This document shows, in pieces, positions 52,800 through 64,000 of a stretch of DNA of 64,000 bases. Every line of letters begins with the position of its first letter. The stretch's first letter is position 1. Under the pieces are notes generated by a model. The model was not told the origin of the DNA and ran no database searches. It saw only the letters and a list, made by a program, of their open reading frames with translations. The translations under genes were made by a program, and so were the position numbers. This stretch comes from Trichomonas vaginalis G3. Lineage: Eukaryota; Parabasalia; Trichomonadida; Trichomonadidae. Where the stretch lies: positions 21,112,245 through 21,176,244 of the forward strand of contig NC_067205.1 in NCBI RefSeq assembly GCF_026262505.1, read 5' to 3'.

Positions 52800-53547
52800 G
52801 TAATGAACGTAAATGACCCAAAAATAATGTTTAGGTGAAGAGGTGAGATCTCACCTCTTTTCTCACCTCATGAATTTTCATGATTTCTTCGTAAATGTTT
52901 TGTCATGACTTCTTCGTAATGAACGTAAATGACCCAAAAATAATGTTTAGGTGAAGAGGTGAGATCTCACCTCTTTTCTCACCTCTTTTCTCACCTCATG
53001 AATTTTCATGACTTCTTCATCGAAATGAGCGTAAATGTTTTGTCATGATTTCTTCGTATAGGTTTTGTCATGACTTCTTCGTAATGAACGTAAATGACCC
53101 AAAAATAATGTTTAGGTGAAGAGGTGAGATCTCACCTCTTTTCTCACCTCTTTTCTCACCTCATGAATTTTCATGACTTCTTCATCGTAATGAGCGTAAA
53201 TGTTTTGTCATGATTTCTTCGTATATGTTTTGTCAAACATGAGCGTATATGTTTTGTCATGACTTCTTCGAATATGTTTTGTCAAGACTTCTTCGTATAT
53301 GCTTTGTCAAACATGAACGTATATGTTTTGTCGAACCTTCACTTTTTTGACGAAGTGCAAATCTTCACTTCGTGTCAAAACTTCATCGTATATGTTTTTG
53401 TCAAGACTTCTTCGTAAATGATTTGTCAAGACTTCTTCGTAAATGTTTTGTCATGACTTCATCGTAAATGTTTTGTCATGACTTCTTCGTATATGCTTTG
53501 TCAAGACTTCTTCGTATATGCTTTGTCAAGATTATGAAGGAGGCGTT

Positions 53548-53793
53548 GAAGATGTTATACCATCTAAGAACTTGAGAGAGTCAAAGTCAACACATCTGGG
53601 ACCATTAGAGCGGAGTACTGGAAAAACAAAATAAGCCAGAAAGAATAAGAAAATTCTTCTAAACTTTTTCATTAGATGTAAATCAGACAAAAGAACTTTT
53701 AGAAGAATTTCCTCATATGATTGCTTCCCTCGAAAAACCGAGAGAAGAGATTCCGTATGAAAATCGCAAGTTCTTAGATGGTATAACATCTTC
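53548..53793. mobile_element. Inverted-repeat insert, copy 2
   Basis: The ends are at 53548-53574 and 53767-53793, again perfect. It differs from copy 1 by one-base losses in three homopolymer runs (GAGCGGAG, AACAAAATAAG, TGAAAATCG), so the open frames of the two copies differ. An 85-codon minus-strand frame (53532-53789) runs across it. The same peptide KFLDGITSS is read outward from both inverted ends. It lies 997 bp from copy 1 as part of a tandem duplication. Confidence 0.72.
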
Positions 53794-54299
53794 GTAATGA
53801 ACGTAAATGACCCAAAAATAATGTTTAGGTGAAGAGGTGAGATCTCACCTCTTTTCTCACCTCATGAATTTTCATGATTTCTTCGTAAATGTTTTGTCAT
53901 GACTTCTTCGTAATGAACGTAAATGACCCAAAAATAATGTTTAGGTGAAGAGGTGAGATCTCACCTCTTTTCTCACCTCTTTTCTCACCTCATGAATTTT
54001 CATGACTTCTTCATCGAAATGAGCGTAAATGTTTTGTCATGATTTCTTCGTATAGGTTTTGTCATGACTTCTTCGTAATGAACGTAAATGACCCAAAATA
54101 ATGTTTAGGTGAAGAGGTGAGATCTCACCTCTTTTCTCACCTCTTTTCTCACCTCATGAATTTTCATGACTTCTTCATCGTAATGAGCGTAAATGTTTTG
54201 TCATGATTTCTTCGTATATGTTTTGTCAAACATGAGCGTATATGTTTTGTCAAGACTTCTTCGAATATGTTTTGTCAAGACTTCTTCGTATATGCTTTG

Positions 54300-55750
54300 T
54301 CAAACATGAACGTATATGTTTTTGTCGAACCTTCACTTTTTTGACGAAGTGCAAATCTTCACTTCGTGTCAAAACTTCATCGTATATGCTTTGTCAAACA
54401 TGAACGTATATGTTTTGTCGAAACTTCATCGTATATGCTTTGTCAAACATGAACGTAAATGTTTTGTCGAACCTTCACTTTTTTGACGAAGTGCAAATCT
54501 TCACTTCGTGTCAAAACTTCATCGTATATGCTTTGTCAAACATGAACGTAAATGTTTTGTCGAACCTTCACTTTTTTGACGAAATGCAAATCTTCACTTC
54601 GTGTCAAAACTTCATCGTATATGTTTTGTCAAGACTTCTTCGTATATGCTTTGTCAAACATGAACGTATATGTTTTGTCAAACATGAACGTAAATGTTTT
54701 GTCGAACCTTCACTTTTTTTGACGAAGTGCAAATCTTCACTTCGTGTCAAGACTTCTTCGTAAATGTTTTGTCATGACTTCTTCGTATATGATTTGTCAA
54801 GACTTCATCGTAAATGTTTTGTCAAAACTTCATCGTATATGCTTTGTCAAACATGAACGTATATGTTTTGTCGAAACTTCATCGTATATGCTTTGTCAAA
54901 CATTAACGTAAATGTTTTGTCGAACCTTCACTTTTTTGACGAAGTGCAAATCTTCACTTCGTGTCAAAACTTCATCGTATATGCTTTGTCAAACATGAAC
55001 GTATATGTTTTGTCGAAAACTTCACTTTTTTGACGAAGTGCAAATCTTCACTTCGTGTCAAAACTTCATCGTATATGCTTTGTCAAACATGAACGTAAAT
55101 GTTTTGTCGAACCTTCACTTTTTTGACGAAGTGCAAATCTTCACTTCGTGGTCAAAACTTCATCGTATATGTTTTGTCAAGACTTCTTCGTATATGCTTT
55201 GTCAAACATGAACGTAAATGTTTTGTCGAACCTTCACTTTTTTGACGAAGTGCAAATCTTCACTTCGTGTCAAGACTTCTTCGTAAATGATTTGTCAAGA
55301 CTTCTTCGTAAATGTTTTGTCATGACTTCTTCGTATATGATTTGTCAAGACTTCATCGTAAATGTTTTGTCAAAACTTCATCGTATATGCTTTGTCAAAC
55401 ATGAACGTATATGTTTTGTCGAACCTTCACTTTTTTGACGAAGTGCAAATCTTCACTTCGTGTCAAAACTTCATCGTATATGCTTTGTCAAACATGAACG
55501 TATTGTTTTGTCGAAACTTCATCGTATATGCTTTGTCAAACATGAACGTAAAGTTTTGTCGAACCTTCACTTTTTTGACGAAGTGCAAATCTTCACTTCG
55601 TGTCAAAACTTCATCGTATATGCTGTTCAAACATGAACGTCAAATTGTTGTTGTCGAACAAACACTTCACTTTTGACGAAGTGCAATATCTTCCTTCGGT
55701 GTCAAAACTTCCACTCGTATATAGCGTCTTTGGTCAAACATCGAACGATG
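54300..55750 (-). repeat. Core array, inverted, in unit T1
   Basis: About eight hairpin repeats, clean to about 55.5 kb and then increasingly broken. It ends directly in unit-tail monomers without the link and B array that follow the core at 48265. Confidence 0.87.
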
Positions 55751-56106
55751 TATATTTTTGTCAAAACTTCTTAGTATACTGGATTTTTGTTAAAAAATAC
55801 TTTCTTCGTAAATCGTTTTGTCATGATGTTCTTCATCGTAATGATGCGTACTTAATGACTCTGACCGCAAAATATAATGTTATTAGGAGTAAAGAGGTGA
55901 GATTCTACAGCCTCTTTTCTCACCTCATATGAGACTTCTTCATGATTGATCTTCCATCGTATATGAACGTATATGTTTTGTCACACAACTTCTTCATCGT
56001 AATGAACGTTTAAGTGTTTTGTCCGAAAACTTCTTCATCGTCAATGAGTTACATATCCAAAAATAATGTTTTCAATTAATCGTTTTTAGTCTATTCATAA
56101 TTAATT

Positions 56107-56240
56107 ATTTTGATATAGAACTGAAAGTGCTGACTCCACGCTGTTTATCCATGTGCTACCCAGGTCATTTAAACTCTCTGAAAAAATGAGACAACATGAC
56201 ATTTAGACAAAACAACACAGGAGGAAGGCAGTTCATACTC
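56107..56240 (-). repeat. Lone diverged B copy, inverted, noisy
   Basis: The stretch CTCTGAAAAAATGAGACAAC and the ACAACACAGGAGGAAGGCAG end are intact. The box region is scrambled by small indels. It shows that T units keep the lone B copy although they lack the B array. Confidence 0.8.
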
Positions 56241-58521
56241 ATCAGAATCACCTTCATCGTATGAACCGTGTAATTTTGTCATGATGATTTTATCGTTAAT
56301 GTTTTGTCGAAACTTCTTCTCGGAATGAGTGTAAATGCAATCCAAAATAATGTTTTAGGTTACATGTTAGATCTCAGCCTCTTTTCTCACGCTCATTGAA
56401 TTTCAATGATTTCTTCATCGTAAATGAACGTATATGTCTTATGTCATGTGAACTTTATCGTAATGACGTAAATGAAATGTTGTCGAAACTTCTTCATCGT
56501 AATAGAGTAAAACGACTAAAAATAATGTTTAGGTAATGGGTTAGATCTACCTCATTCTAAATCTCATTTCTAACTCATGATTTCTCTTGCACTGTAATGG
56601 TTCTTGCGTCATATTTCGTTCCAGTCGTAATGAGTTGAAATGAAATGTGTCAAAACATGAACGTAATATGCTTCTGTCAAGACTTCTTTCATCGCTAAAT
56701 GTTTTGTCATGGATTTCTTCATCGTAATGAGCGTATATGCTATTGTCATGATTTCTTCTTCGTAAATTCTATTGGTCTTGATTCTTCCATCGTGTAATGA
56801 GCTAATCAGACAAAGAATATGATTTTTAGTGAAGAGGTGAATCTCACCATCGTTTTCTCACCTCATTGAATTTTCAATATTTCTTCATCGAGTGAACTTA
56901 CATCTGTCATATTAATTCTTCGGTATATTTCTTCGTACATTTGTAATTCTTCGTAATGGAGCTAAATAGACACAGAAATAATGTTTAGGTGAAGAGGTGA
57001 GATTCACCTCTTTTCTCACCTCCATATCGATTTCATGTTTCTTCAATCGGAAAGGTTTTGTCATGATTTCCTCGCTCGTTATGTTCTTGTCATGATTTTC
57101 ATCGTATATGCTTATGTCATGACTTCTTCCATCGTAATGAACGTATGCTTTTCAAACATGAGCGTAAATGTTTTGTCAAGACTTCTTCATCGTATATGTT
57201 GTCACTTACTTCATCTAAATGTTTTTCATGATTTCTCATCAAATGAGCGTAATATGTTTTTGTCAAAACATGAAGCGTTAATGTTTTGTCATGACTTCTT
57301 CATCGTAATGAGATGTAAATGTTTTGTCAAAACATGAGGCGTAAATTTTTGTCAAGACTTCTTCATCGTAAATGAAACGTAAAGATTTGTTCATGACTAT
57401 CTTCATCGTAATGAGTGTAATGTTTTGTCGAAACTTTTCATCGTAAATGTAAATTGGCAACATGAGTCATGTTTTTTCAGACTTCTTCATCTGTAATGAA
57501 GTAAGCACCTGATTTCTTGTCATGATTTCTTCGAGTTATGTTTTGTCATTATTTCTTGCAATCCGTAAATGTTTTTTGTCAAACTCATGAACGTGACATA
57601 GCTTTGTTCATCGAACTTCTTCATCGTAATGAACGTAAATGATGATTGTCTCGATATGTCTCTGAGTTATGCTTTGTCATGACTTCTTCATTCGTAAATG
57701 TTTTTGTCAATCATTTCTGTCGTTTATGTTTGTCATGACTTCTCATCAGTAAATGTTTTGTCCATGAACTTCTTCGTAAATCGTATGTTTTGTCAATACT
57801 TCTTTCGCTATATCTTTGTCAAAACACTTCATCGTATTTTTATGTATCATGATTTCATCGTACATGTTTTGCGAAACAATTCTTCGATACCGACGTGGTT
57901 TTGTCATGATTTCATCGTATATGCTTTGTTTCAAACCATGAACGTAATGATTGCTCGAACACTTACACGTAATGCTTTGTCATCGACTTTATCTAAATTC
58001 ACGTATATCTTTTGTCAGTATTTCGTATGTTTGTCATGACTTCTTCGTAATGAACGTAAATGACCCAAAAATAATGTTTAGGTGAAGAGGTGAGATCTGC
58101 ACCTCTTTTCTCACCTCTTTTCTCACCTCATGAATTTTTCAGTGCACTTCTTTCATCGTAATGAGGCGTAAATGTTTTTTCATGATTTACTCGTCGTATA
58201 TGGTTATGTCAAACATGAGCGTATACTTGTTTTGTCATAGATATGCTTCGAATATGTATTTGTCAAAGATTCTTTCGTATACGCTTGTCAAACATGAACG
58301 TATATGTTTTGTCGAACCTTCACTTTTTTGACGAAGTGCAAATCTTCACTTGGTGCAAACACTTCATCGTATATTTTTGTCAAGACTTCTTCGGATAAAT
58401 GATTTGTCAAGACTCTTCGTAAATGTTTTTTCAATGACTGTCAATGTCGTAAATTGTTGTTGTCATGACTTCTTCGTATATGCTTTGTCAAGAACTTCTT
58501 TCGTATATGCGTTTAGTTGTT

Positions 58522-58796
58522 GAAGATCTATGAACAAGTATGTTGCCACTGTTCATATCATTCTAAAACTTGAGAGAGTCAAAGTCAACACAACTGGGAC
58601 CATTAGAGCGGGCAGTAGTGGAAAAACAAAAATAAGCCAGAAAGAATAAGAAAATTCTTGCTAAACTTTTCATTAGATGTAAATCAGACAAAAGAACTTT
58701 TAGAAGAATTCCTCATATGCATTGCTTCCCTCGAAAAACCGGAGAGAAGAGATTCCGTATGAAAATCGCAAGTTCTTAGATGGTTATAACATCTTC
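58522..58796. mobile_element. Inverted-repeat insert, copy 3, noisy
   Basis: The right end (58769-58796) is intact apart from one added T. The left end is badly scrambled from GAAGATCTATGAAC to about 58565. The interior from ACTTGAGAGAGTCAAAGTCA on is readily recognised. The changes fit the general error level of this stretch. Confidence 0.72.
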
Positions 58797-59309
58797 GTAA
58801 AGAACGTAAATGACCCAAAAATAATGTTTAGGTGAAGAGTGAGATCTCACCTCTTTCTCACCTCATGAATTTTCATGATTTCTTCGTAAATGTTTTGTCA
58901 TGACTCTTTCGGTATAAGACGTAAATGACCCCAAAATAATGTAGGTGAAGAGTGAGATCTCACCTCTTTTCTACCTCTTTTCTCCCTCATACGATGATAT
59001 ATCTGACTTCTTCATCGAAATGAGCGTAAATGTTTTTGTCATGATTTCTCTCGTATAGGTTTTGTCATGACTTCTTCGTAATGAACGTAAATGACCCAAA
59101 AATAATGTTTAGGTGAAGAGGTGAGATCTCACCTCTTTCTCTACACCTCTTTTCTCACCTCATGAATTTCATGACTTCTTCATCAATGAGCGTAAATGTT
59201 TTGTCATTGATTTCTTCGTGTATAGTTTTGTCAAACATTGAGCGTATATGTTTTGTCATGACTTCTTCGAAATATGTTTGTCAAGACTTCTTCGTATATG
59301 CTTGTCAAA

Positions 59310-60610
59310 CATGAACGTATATGTTTTGTCGAACCTTCACTTTTTTGACGAAGTGCAAATCTTCACTTCGTGTCAAAACTTCATCGTATAGTGCTTGTCA
59401 AACATGAACGTATATGTTTTGTCGAAACTTCATCGTATATGCTTTGTCAAACGATGAACGTAAATGTTGTTTGAGAACCACTTATTCACTTTTTTGAGAC
59501 GAAGTGCAAAACACTTCATTCGTGTCAAAATGACTTCATCGTATATGCTTTGTCAAACCACTGACACGTAAATGTTTTGTCGAACCTTCCCTTTTTTGAC
59601 GAAATGCAAATCTTCACTTCGTGTCAAAACTTCATCGTATATGTTTTGTCAAGACTTCTCGTATATGGATTTTGTTCAAGAACTTCAATCGTAAATGTTT
59701 TGTCAAATACTTCATCGTATATGCTTTGGTCAAACTATGAACGTATGATGTTTTGTACAACTTCATCGTAATATGCCTGTCAAACATTTAAACGTAAATG
59801 TTTGTCGAACTTTCACTTTTTTGACGAACGTGCAAATCTTCACTTCTCGTGTCAAAACTTTCATCGTATATGCTTTGTCAAACATGAACGTATATGTTTT
59901 GTCGAACCTTCACTTTTTTGACAAGTGCAAACTTCACTTCGTGTCAAAACTCATTCGTATATGCTTTGTCAAACATGAACGTAAATGTTTGTCGAACCTT
60001 CACTTTTTTGACGAAGTGCAAATCTTCACTTCGTGTCAAAACTTCATCGTATATGTTTTGTCCAAGACTTCTTCGTATATCCTATCTTTGTCAAACATGA
60101 ACGTAAATGTTTTGTCGAACCTTCACTTTTTTGACGAAGTGCAAATCTTCACTTCGTGTCAAAGACTTCTTCGTAAAAGTGATTTGTCAAGACTTCTTCG
60201 TAAAATGTTTTGTCATGACTTCTTCGTATAGTCGATTTGTCAAGACTTCATCGTAAATGTTTTGTCAAAACTTCATCGTATATGCTTTGTCAAACATGAA
60301 CTATATGTTTTGTCGAACCTTCACTTTTTTGACGAAGTGCAAATCTTCACTTGCGTGTCAAAACTTCATTCGTATATGCTTGTCAACATGAAACGTAAAT
60401 GTTTTGTCGAACCTTCACTTTTTTGACGAAGTGCAAATCTTCACTTCGTGTCCAAAACTTCATCGTATATGCTTTGTCAAACATGAACGTAAATGTTTTG
60501 CGAAACCTCACTTTTTGAACGAAGTGCAAATCTTCACTTCGTGTCAAAACTTCATCGTATATGCTTTGTCAACATGAACGTATATGTTTTGTCAAACATA
60601 ACGTAAATGT
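59310..60610 (-). repeat. Core array, inverted, in unit T2
   Basis: About eight hairpin repeats with scattered indels. Module order follows the core at 54300, including one repeat with ACGAAATGCAAATC (near 54585 and 59600). This supports T1 and T2 being copies of one unit. Confidence 0.83.
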
Positions 60611-60903
60611 TTTGTCAAAACTTCTTCGTAAATGTTTTGTCATGATTTCTCATCGTAATGAGGCGTAAATGACCCAAACAATATATGTTTAGGTGAAGAG
60701 GTAGATCTCACCTCTTTTCTCACTCATTGAATTTTCATGATTTCTTCATCGTAAATGAACGTATATGTTTTGGTCAAAACTTCATTCATCGTAATGAACG
60801 TTTAAATGTTTGTACGAAACTTCTTCATCTAATTGAGTGTTTAATGATCCAACAAATAATGTTTTTCACTAATAATGGTTTTTAGGTCATTCAATAATTA
60901 ATT

Positions 60904-61032
60904 ATTTTTGAAGACTGAAGTCTACCCCTGGTGATTCCACGTTGGCTATTCCAGGTCATTTTACTTCTCTGGACAAAATGATAACAACATGACATTATAG
61001 ACAACAACACAGGAGGAAGGCATTATGACCTT
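60904..61032 (-). repeat. Lone diverged B copy, inverted, noisy
   Basis: It is recognised from GACAACAACACAGGAGGAAG and the flanking AATAATTAATTATT palindrome. Several indels lie in the box region. Confidence 0.78.
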
Positions 61033-63437
61033 ATCAGAAAACAATCTTCATCTTGTATGAACGTAAGTGTTTTGCATGATGTTTTTCATCGTTAATGAGT
61101 TTTGTACGAAACTTTTCATCGGAATGAGTGAAAATTGATCCAAAAATAAGTTAGGGTAAGATGGTTAGATCTCACCTCTTTTTCTACCTCATAATTTCAT
61201 GATTTCTTCTACGTAATAAGCGTATATGTTTTGTCATGATGATTATTATCGTAATGAGCGTCAAATGAATGTGTCGAAGACTTCTTCAATCTAATGAACG
61301 TAAACGACTAAAAATATGTTTAGGTAGATGGTTAATCTAACCTCATTTCTTAATAACTCATTTCTAATCTCATGATTTCTTATTGTATATGTTTTCTCGA
61401 TGATTCTATACATCGTAATGAGTGTAACAATGATGTGTCAAAGCATGAACGTATTAATCTTTGTCAAGACTTCTTACATCAGTCATGTTTTGTCATGATT
61501 CTTCATCGTAAGAGCGTATATGCTTGCATGATTCTTCTTGTCGTAAAGTTGTCATGATTTCTTTCATCAGTAATGCTAGCGTAATATCGACAAAATAATT
61601 TTAGGTGAAGAAGGTGAGACTCAACCCCTCATTTTCTCACCTCATTGAAATTTACATGATTATCTTACATCTGAATAGGAACGGTTTATATTTTGTCACC
61701 ATATTCTTCGTATATGTTTCTAGTCATTGATTTCTTCAGTAATGGAGCGTGCAAAATGCGCCACAAAATATAATGTTTAGGAGAAGAGCTGAGAATTTAC
61801 TTCACCTTCTGTTGTCTCACCTCAATTGAATTTTCATATTTCTTCATCGAAATTTTGTCATATTTCTTCGTTTTAAGTGTATTTGTCATGATTTACATTG
61901 CGTAATGCGTTATTGTCATGACTTTTCATCGTAATAACGTATATGCTTGTCAACATGACGTTAAATGTTTATCAACTTCTTCAGTCGTATATGTTTTCAC
62001 TACTAAATACAGTGCGAAATGATTTTGTCATGATTCTTCATCGTATATGAGCGCTAGATAATGTTTTATCAAACATCGAGCGATATAATATGTTTGTCAT
62101 GACCTTCTTCATCGTATATGAAACGTATTAATGCTTTGTAAAGTTCGAGACTTCTTCATCGTAAATGAAGCTGTAAATGTTTTGTCAGAATCATGAGCGT
62201 GAAATGTTCTCAAAGCTTCTCATCGTAATGAACGTAAATGATTTGTCATGACTTCTTCAATCGTAATGAGTGTAATGTTTTGGTCGGAAACCTTCATCGT
62301 AATGTTTGTCCAAACATGAACGTACATGTTTTGTCATCGACTTCTTCGCACATCGAGGTAAAGAATGTAATTGATTTGTCGATGATTTTCTTCGTATTAT
62401 GTTTTGTCTATAATTATTCTTCATCGTAAATCTGATTTTGTCAAACATGAACCGGTACATGTTCTGCAAGACTTCTTCATCGCTAATGAAACGTAAATGA
62501 TTTTGCTCATCGATTCTCTTCGTTATAGCTATATCATATCGACTTTACTTCATCGTAACAATGTTTTGTCATGATTTCTTCGTTTAATGTTTTGTCATGA
62601 CCTTCTTCATCCGTAAATGTCTTTGTCATGACTTCTTCCGTTATGTTTTTGTGTCATGAACTTCTTCGTAATGACTGTTTTGTCAAACTTCATCGTATAA
62701 TGTTTATTGTCATGATTTCAATCGTACATGGTTTTGTCTGAAACTTCTTCGTAATGTTATTGTCATGATTTCATCGTATACGTGCCTGCTTGTCAAAGCA
62801 ATGAACGTAATATGATTTGTTCAAACTTCAATTCGTTAATATGCTTTGGTCAATGGACTGTCTTCATGCGTAAACATGTTTTGATCCATGATTCTGTCAG
62901 TATTAGGATTTTGTACTATGAACTTCTTCGTAACTGAACGAAATGACGCGCCCAAAAAATAATGTTAGGCTGAAGAGGTGAGATCTCACCCTCTCTTTTT
63001 TCACCTCTTTTCTCACCTCATGAATTTTCCATCGAACTTCTTCATCGAAATGAGCGACACAGTGTTATCTGTCTATGATTTCTTCGTATGATGTTTTGTC
63101 GAAACATGAGCCAGTATATGTTTGTCAATCAACTTCTTCCCGAATATGTTTTTGTCAAGACTTCTTGTAATATAGCTTTTGTCAAGCATGAACGTATATG
63201 TTTTTTGTCGGAACCTCACTTTTTGACGAAGTGCAATCTTATCACTTCGTGTCCAAAACTTCATCCGTATATGTTTTGTCAAGACTTCTGCGTAATGATT
63301 TGTCAGACTTCTTCGTAAATGTTTTGTATGACTCTATCGTAAATGTTTTGTCATCGACTTCCTTTCCGGTAATAATGCTTTGTCAAGACTGGTCTTCGTA
63401 TATGCTTGTCAAAAAGAAGTTTCATGAAGGAGGCGTT

Positions 63438-63703
63438 GAAGATGTTATAAGCCCATCTAAGACTTGAAGAGAGTTCAAGGGCGAGAGCACACTCTGGGAC
63501 ATTAGAGCGGGAGTAACTGGAAAAAACCAAATAAGCCCCAGAAGAATAAGAAAACTTCTTCTAAACTTTCTTCATTCAGATCTAAATCAGAACAAAAAGG
63601 AACTTTTAGAAGAACTTTCCTCATATGATTGCTCCACTCGAAAAACCGAGAGAAGAGATTCCGTATGAAAATCGCAAAGTTCTTTAGATGGTATAACATC
63701 TTC
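63438..63703. mobile_element. Inverted-repeat insert, copy 4, noisy
   Basis: Both ends are recognisable with small indels (GAAGATGTTATAAGCCCATC on the left, CAAAGTTCTTTAGATGGTAT on the right). The left flank TTCATGAAGGAGGCGTT matches copies 1 and 2, so the flank belongs to the duplicated segment. Confidence 0.72.
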
Positions 63704-64000
63704 GTAATGAACGTAAATGACCCAAAAATAATGTTTAGTGTGAAGAGGTAGACTCACCTCTTTTCTCACGCTCATGAATTTTCATGATTTCTTCGTAAAT
63801 GTTTTGTCATGGACTTCTTTCGTAATGACGTAAATGAACCGCAAAAGATAATGTTAGGGTGAAGAGCGCTGAGATCTCAGCCTCTTTTCTCACCTCTTTT
63901 CATCACCCCTCAGAATTTTCATGACTTCTTCATGCGAATGAGGCGTAACTGTTTGTCATGACTTCCATCGGATAATGTATTTTGTCATGGACTCTCTTAT
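63438..64000 (-). repeat. Start of a third insert-bearing unit, cut by window end
   Basis: A fourth copy of the insert is followed by a P block (near 63740-63765), monomers, and a second P block (near 63868-63890), in the same order as after the inserts at 52551, 53548 and 58522. The sequence is noisy to the end of the window. Confidence 0.7.

Larger units (their letters stand above)
52085..54075 (-). repeat. Tandem duplication of a 1-kb segment carrying the insert
   Basis: TAATGAACGTAAATGACCCA with its P block occurs at 52085, 53082 and 54076, spacings of 997 and 994 bp. The first two periods are nearly identical and each holds P block, core fragment, the 249-bp insert and two more P blocks. 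The third copy starts the same way but runs into a full core array instead of an insert. The insert was therefore present before this duplication. Confidence 0.88.
53548..58521 (-). repeat. Insert-bearing unit T1 (about 4.97 kb)
   Basis: It is measured from the insert at 53548 to the next one near 58522. It contains P blocks, a core array (about 54300-55750), a direct step from core into unit tail near 55750-55800, a noisy lone B copy (56107-56240), and monomers. The four-copy B array and the link are missing. Left of about 55.6 kb the sequence is clean. To the right it is full of small indels. Confidence 0.75.
58522..63437 (-). repeat. Insert-bearing unit T2 (about 4.92 kb, noisy)
   Basis: It repeats the order of T1: insert, P blocks (58800-59165), a piece of core, the core array (about 59310-60610), tail, lone B copy (60904-61032), variant palindromes (near 61150-61350), monomers and a last core piece (63190-63270). 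It has no four-copy B array or link. Single-base gains and losses occur every 15-25 bases in most of it, and the core at 59.3-60.6 kb is the cleanest part. Confidence 0.7.
1..64000. repeat. Hierarchical satellite array spanning the window
   Basis: Every kilobase except the N runs is made of variants of one short motif. The plainest form is a 25-bp monomer, GACAAAACATATACGAAGAA followed by GTCAT. Variants are 24 bp (GACAAAGCATATACGTTCAT plus GTTT), 28 bp (an extra GAA giving ATGAAGAAGTCAT) and 37 bp (an extra TTCATTACGATGAAG part). Monomers are arranged in blocks, blocks in 3-6 kb units, and units in a larger pattern. On the given strand the monomer is rich in A and G up to 48164 and rich in C and T from 48265 on, which marks an inversion. 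The CpG of ACG is kept in most monomers. No gene-like stretch interrupts the array except a repeated 249-bp insert in the right part. Confidence 0.97.
55620..64000. other. Indel-rich stretch to the window end
   Basis: Error density rises gradually from about 55.0 kb and becomes heavy at 55.62 kb. Base substitutions are fewer than indels. All short open frames here (57035-57337, 57698-58039, 61372-61557 and others) are satellite read through indels and should not be taken as genes. Confidence 0.85.

Noticed and set aside
53532-53789. 85-codon minus-strand frame in insert copy 2 as a gene
   Set aside because: The frame is not the same in copy 1, and its first codons lie in the inverted end. 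Kept only as a note under the insert.
57035-58039. Frames of 100-113 codons in the noisy right part
   Set aside because: They are satellite sequence shifted by dense indels. Corresponding clean stretches at 50-52 kb do not have them.

Overview
This window is a block of eukaryotic satellite DNA. I find no protein-coding gene, tRNA, rRNA or other RNA gene that I can support. Nearly all of it is built from an AT-rich monomer of about 25 bp (GACAAAACATATACGAAGAA plus GTCAT), with length variants of 24, 28 and 37 bp. Three more complex blocks recur in it: a 121-bp 'B' repeat, a palindromic 'P' block centred on AGATCT, and a 93-bp 'core' repeat carrying an ACGAAGTG/CACTTCGT hairpin. The 100-base N runs, the scale of the array and the absence of genes point to a scaffolded eukaryotic assembly. 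The sequence does not identify the organism, and a centromeric or heterochromatic location is only a guess.

Region 1 (1-48164) is in one orientation and forms a higher-order repeat. I take a unit start at TTTATTTCCTGCTGTG, the first bases of a 3-4 copy B array. Each unit then has a short, mostly non-repetitive link, monomer arrays, P blocks, one lone diverged B copy, and a tail. Long units (about 5.98 kb) also hold a roughly 2 kb core array. Short units (about 3.07 kb) lack it. A third type, L' (core present, one P block ahead of it instead of two), occurs at 5, 23709 and 45099. The order L' S L S L / L' [gap] L S L / L' suggests a five-unit super-repeat of about 24 kb. By this reading, the N gap at 28176-28275 hides roughly 2.7 kb: the end of an L' unit and the start of an S unit.

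Region 2 starts at the second N gap (48165-48264), where the orientation reverses. Core, link and B array follow in mirror order (48265-49966), then a reversed unit tail to about 52.5 kb. From there the array changes character. A 249-bp segment bounded by perfect 27-bp inverted repeats sits in the satellite. It occurs twice about 1 kb apart (52551 and 53548) and again near 58522 and 63438, which defines a different repeat unit of about 4.95 kb that lacks the B array and link.

Sequence quality varies. Indel-dense stretches at about 25.3-28.2 kb, 47.5-48.16 kb and 55.6-64 kb look like unpolished long-read sequence, and 15.3-16.6 kb is mildly affected. The open frames of 60-211 codons are by-products of repeat lengths divisible by three (93 = 3x31, 48 = 3x16). 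The only frames worth a second look are a 77-codon frame over the link, kept in most units, and frames inside the inverted-repeat insert.
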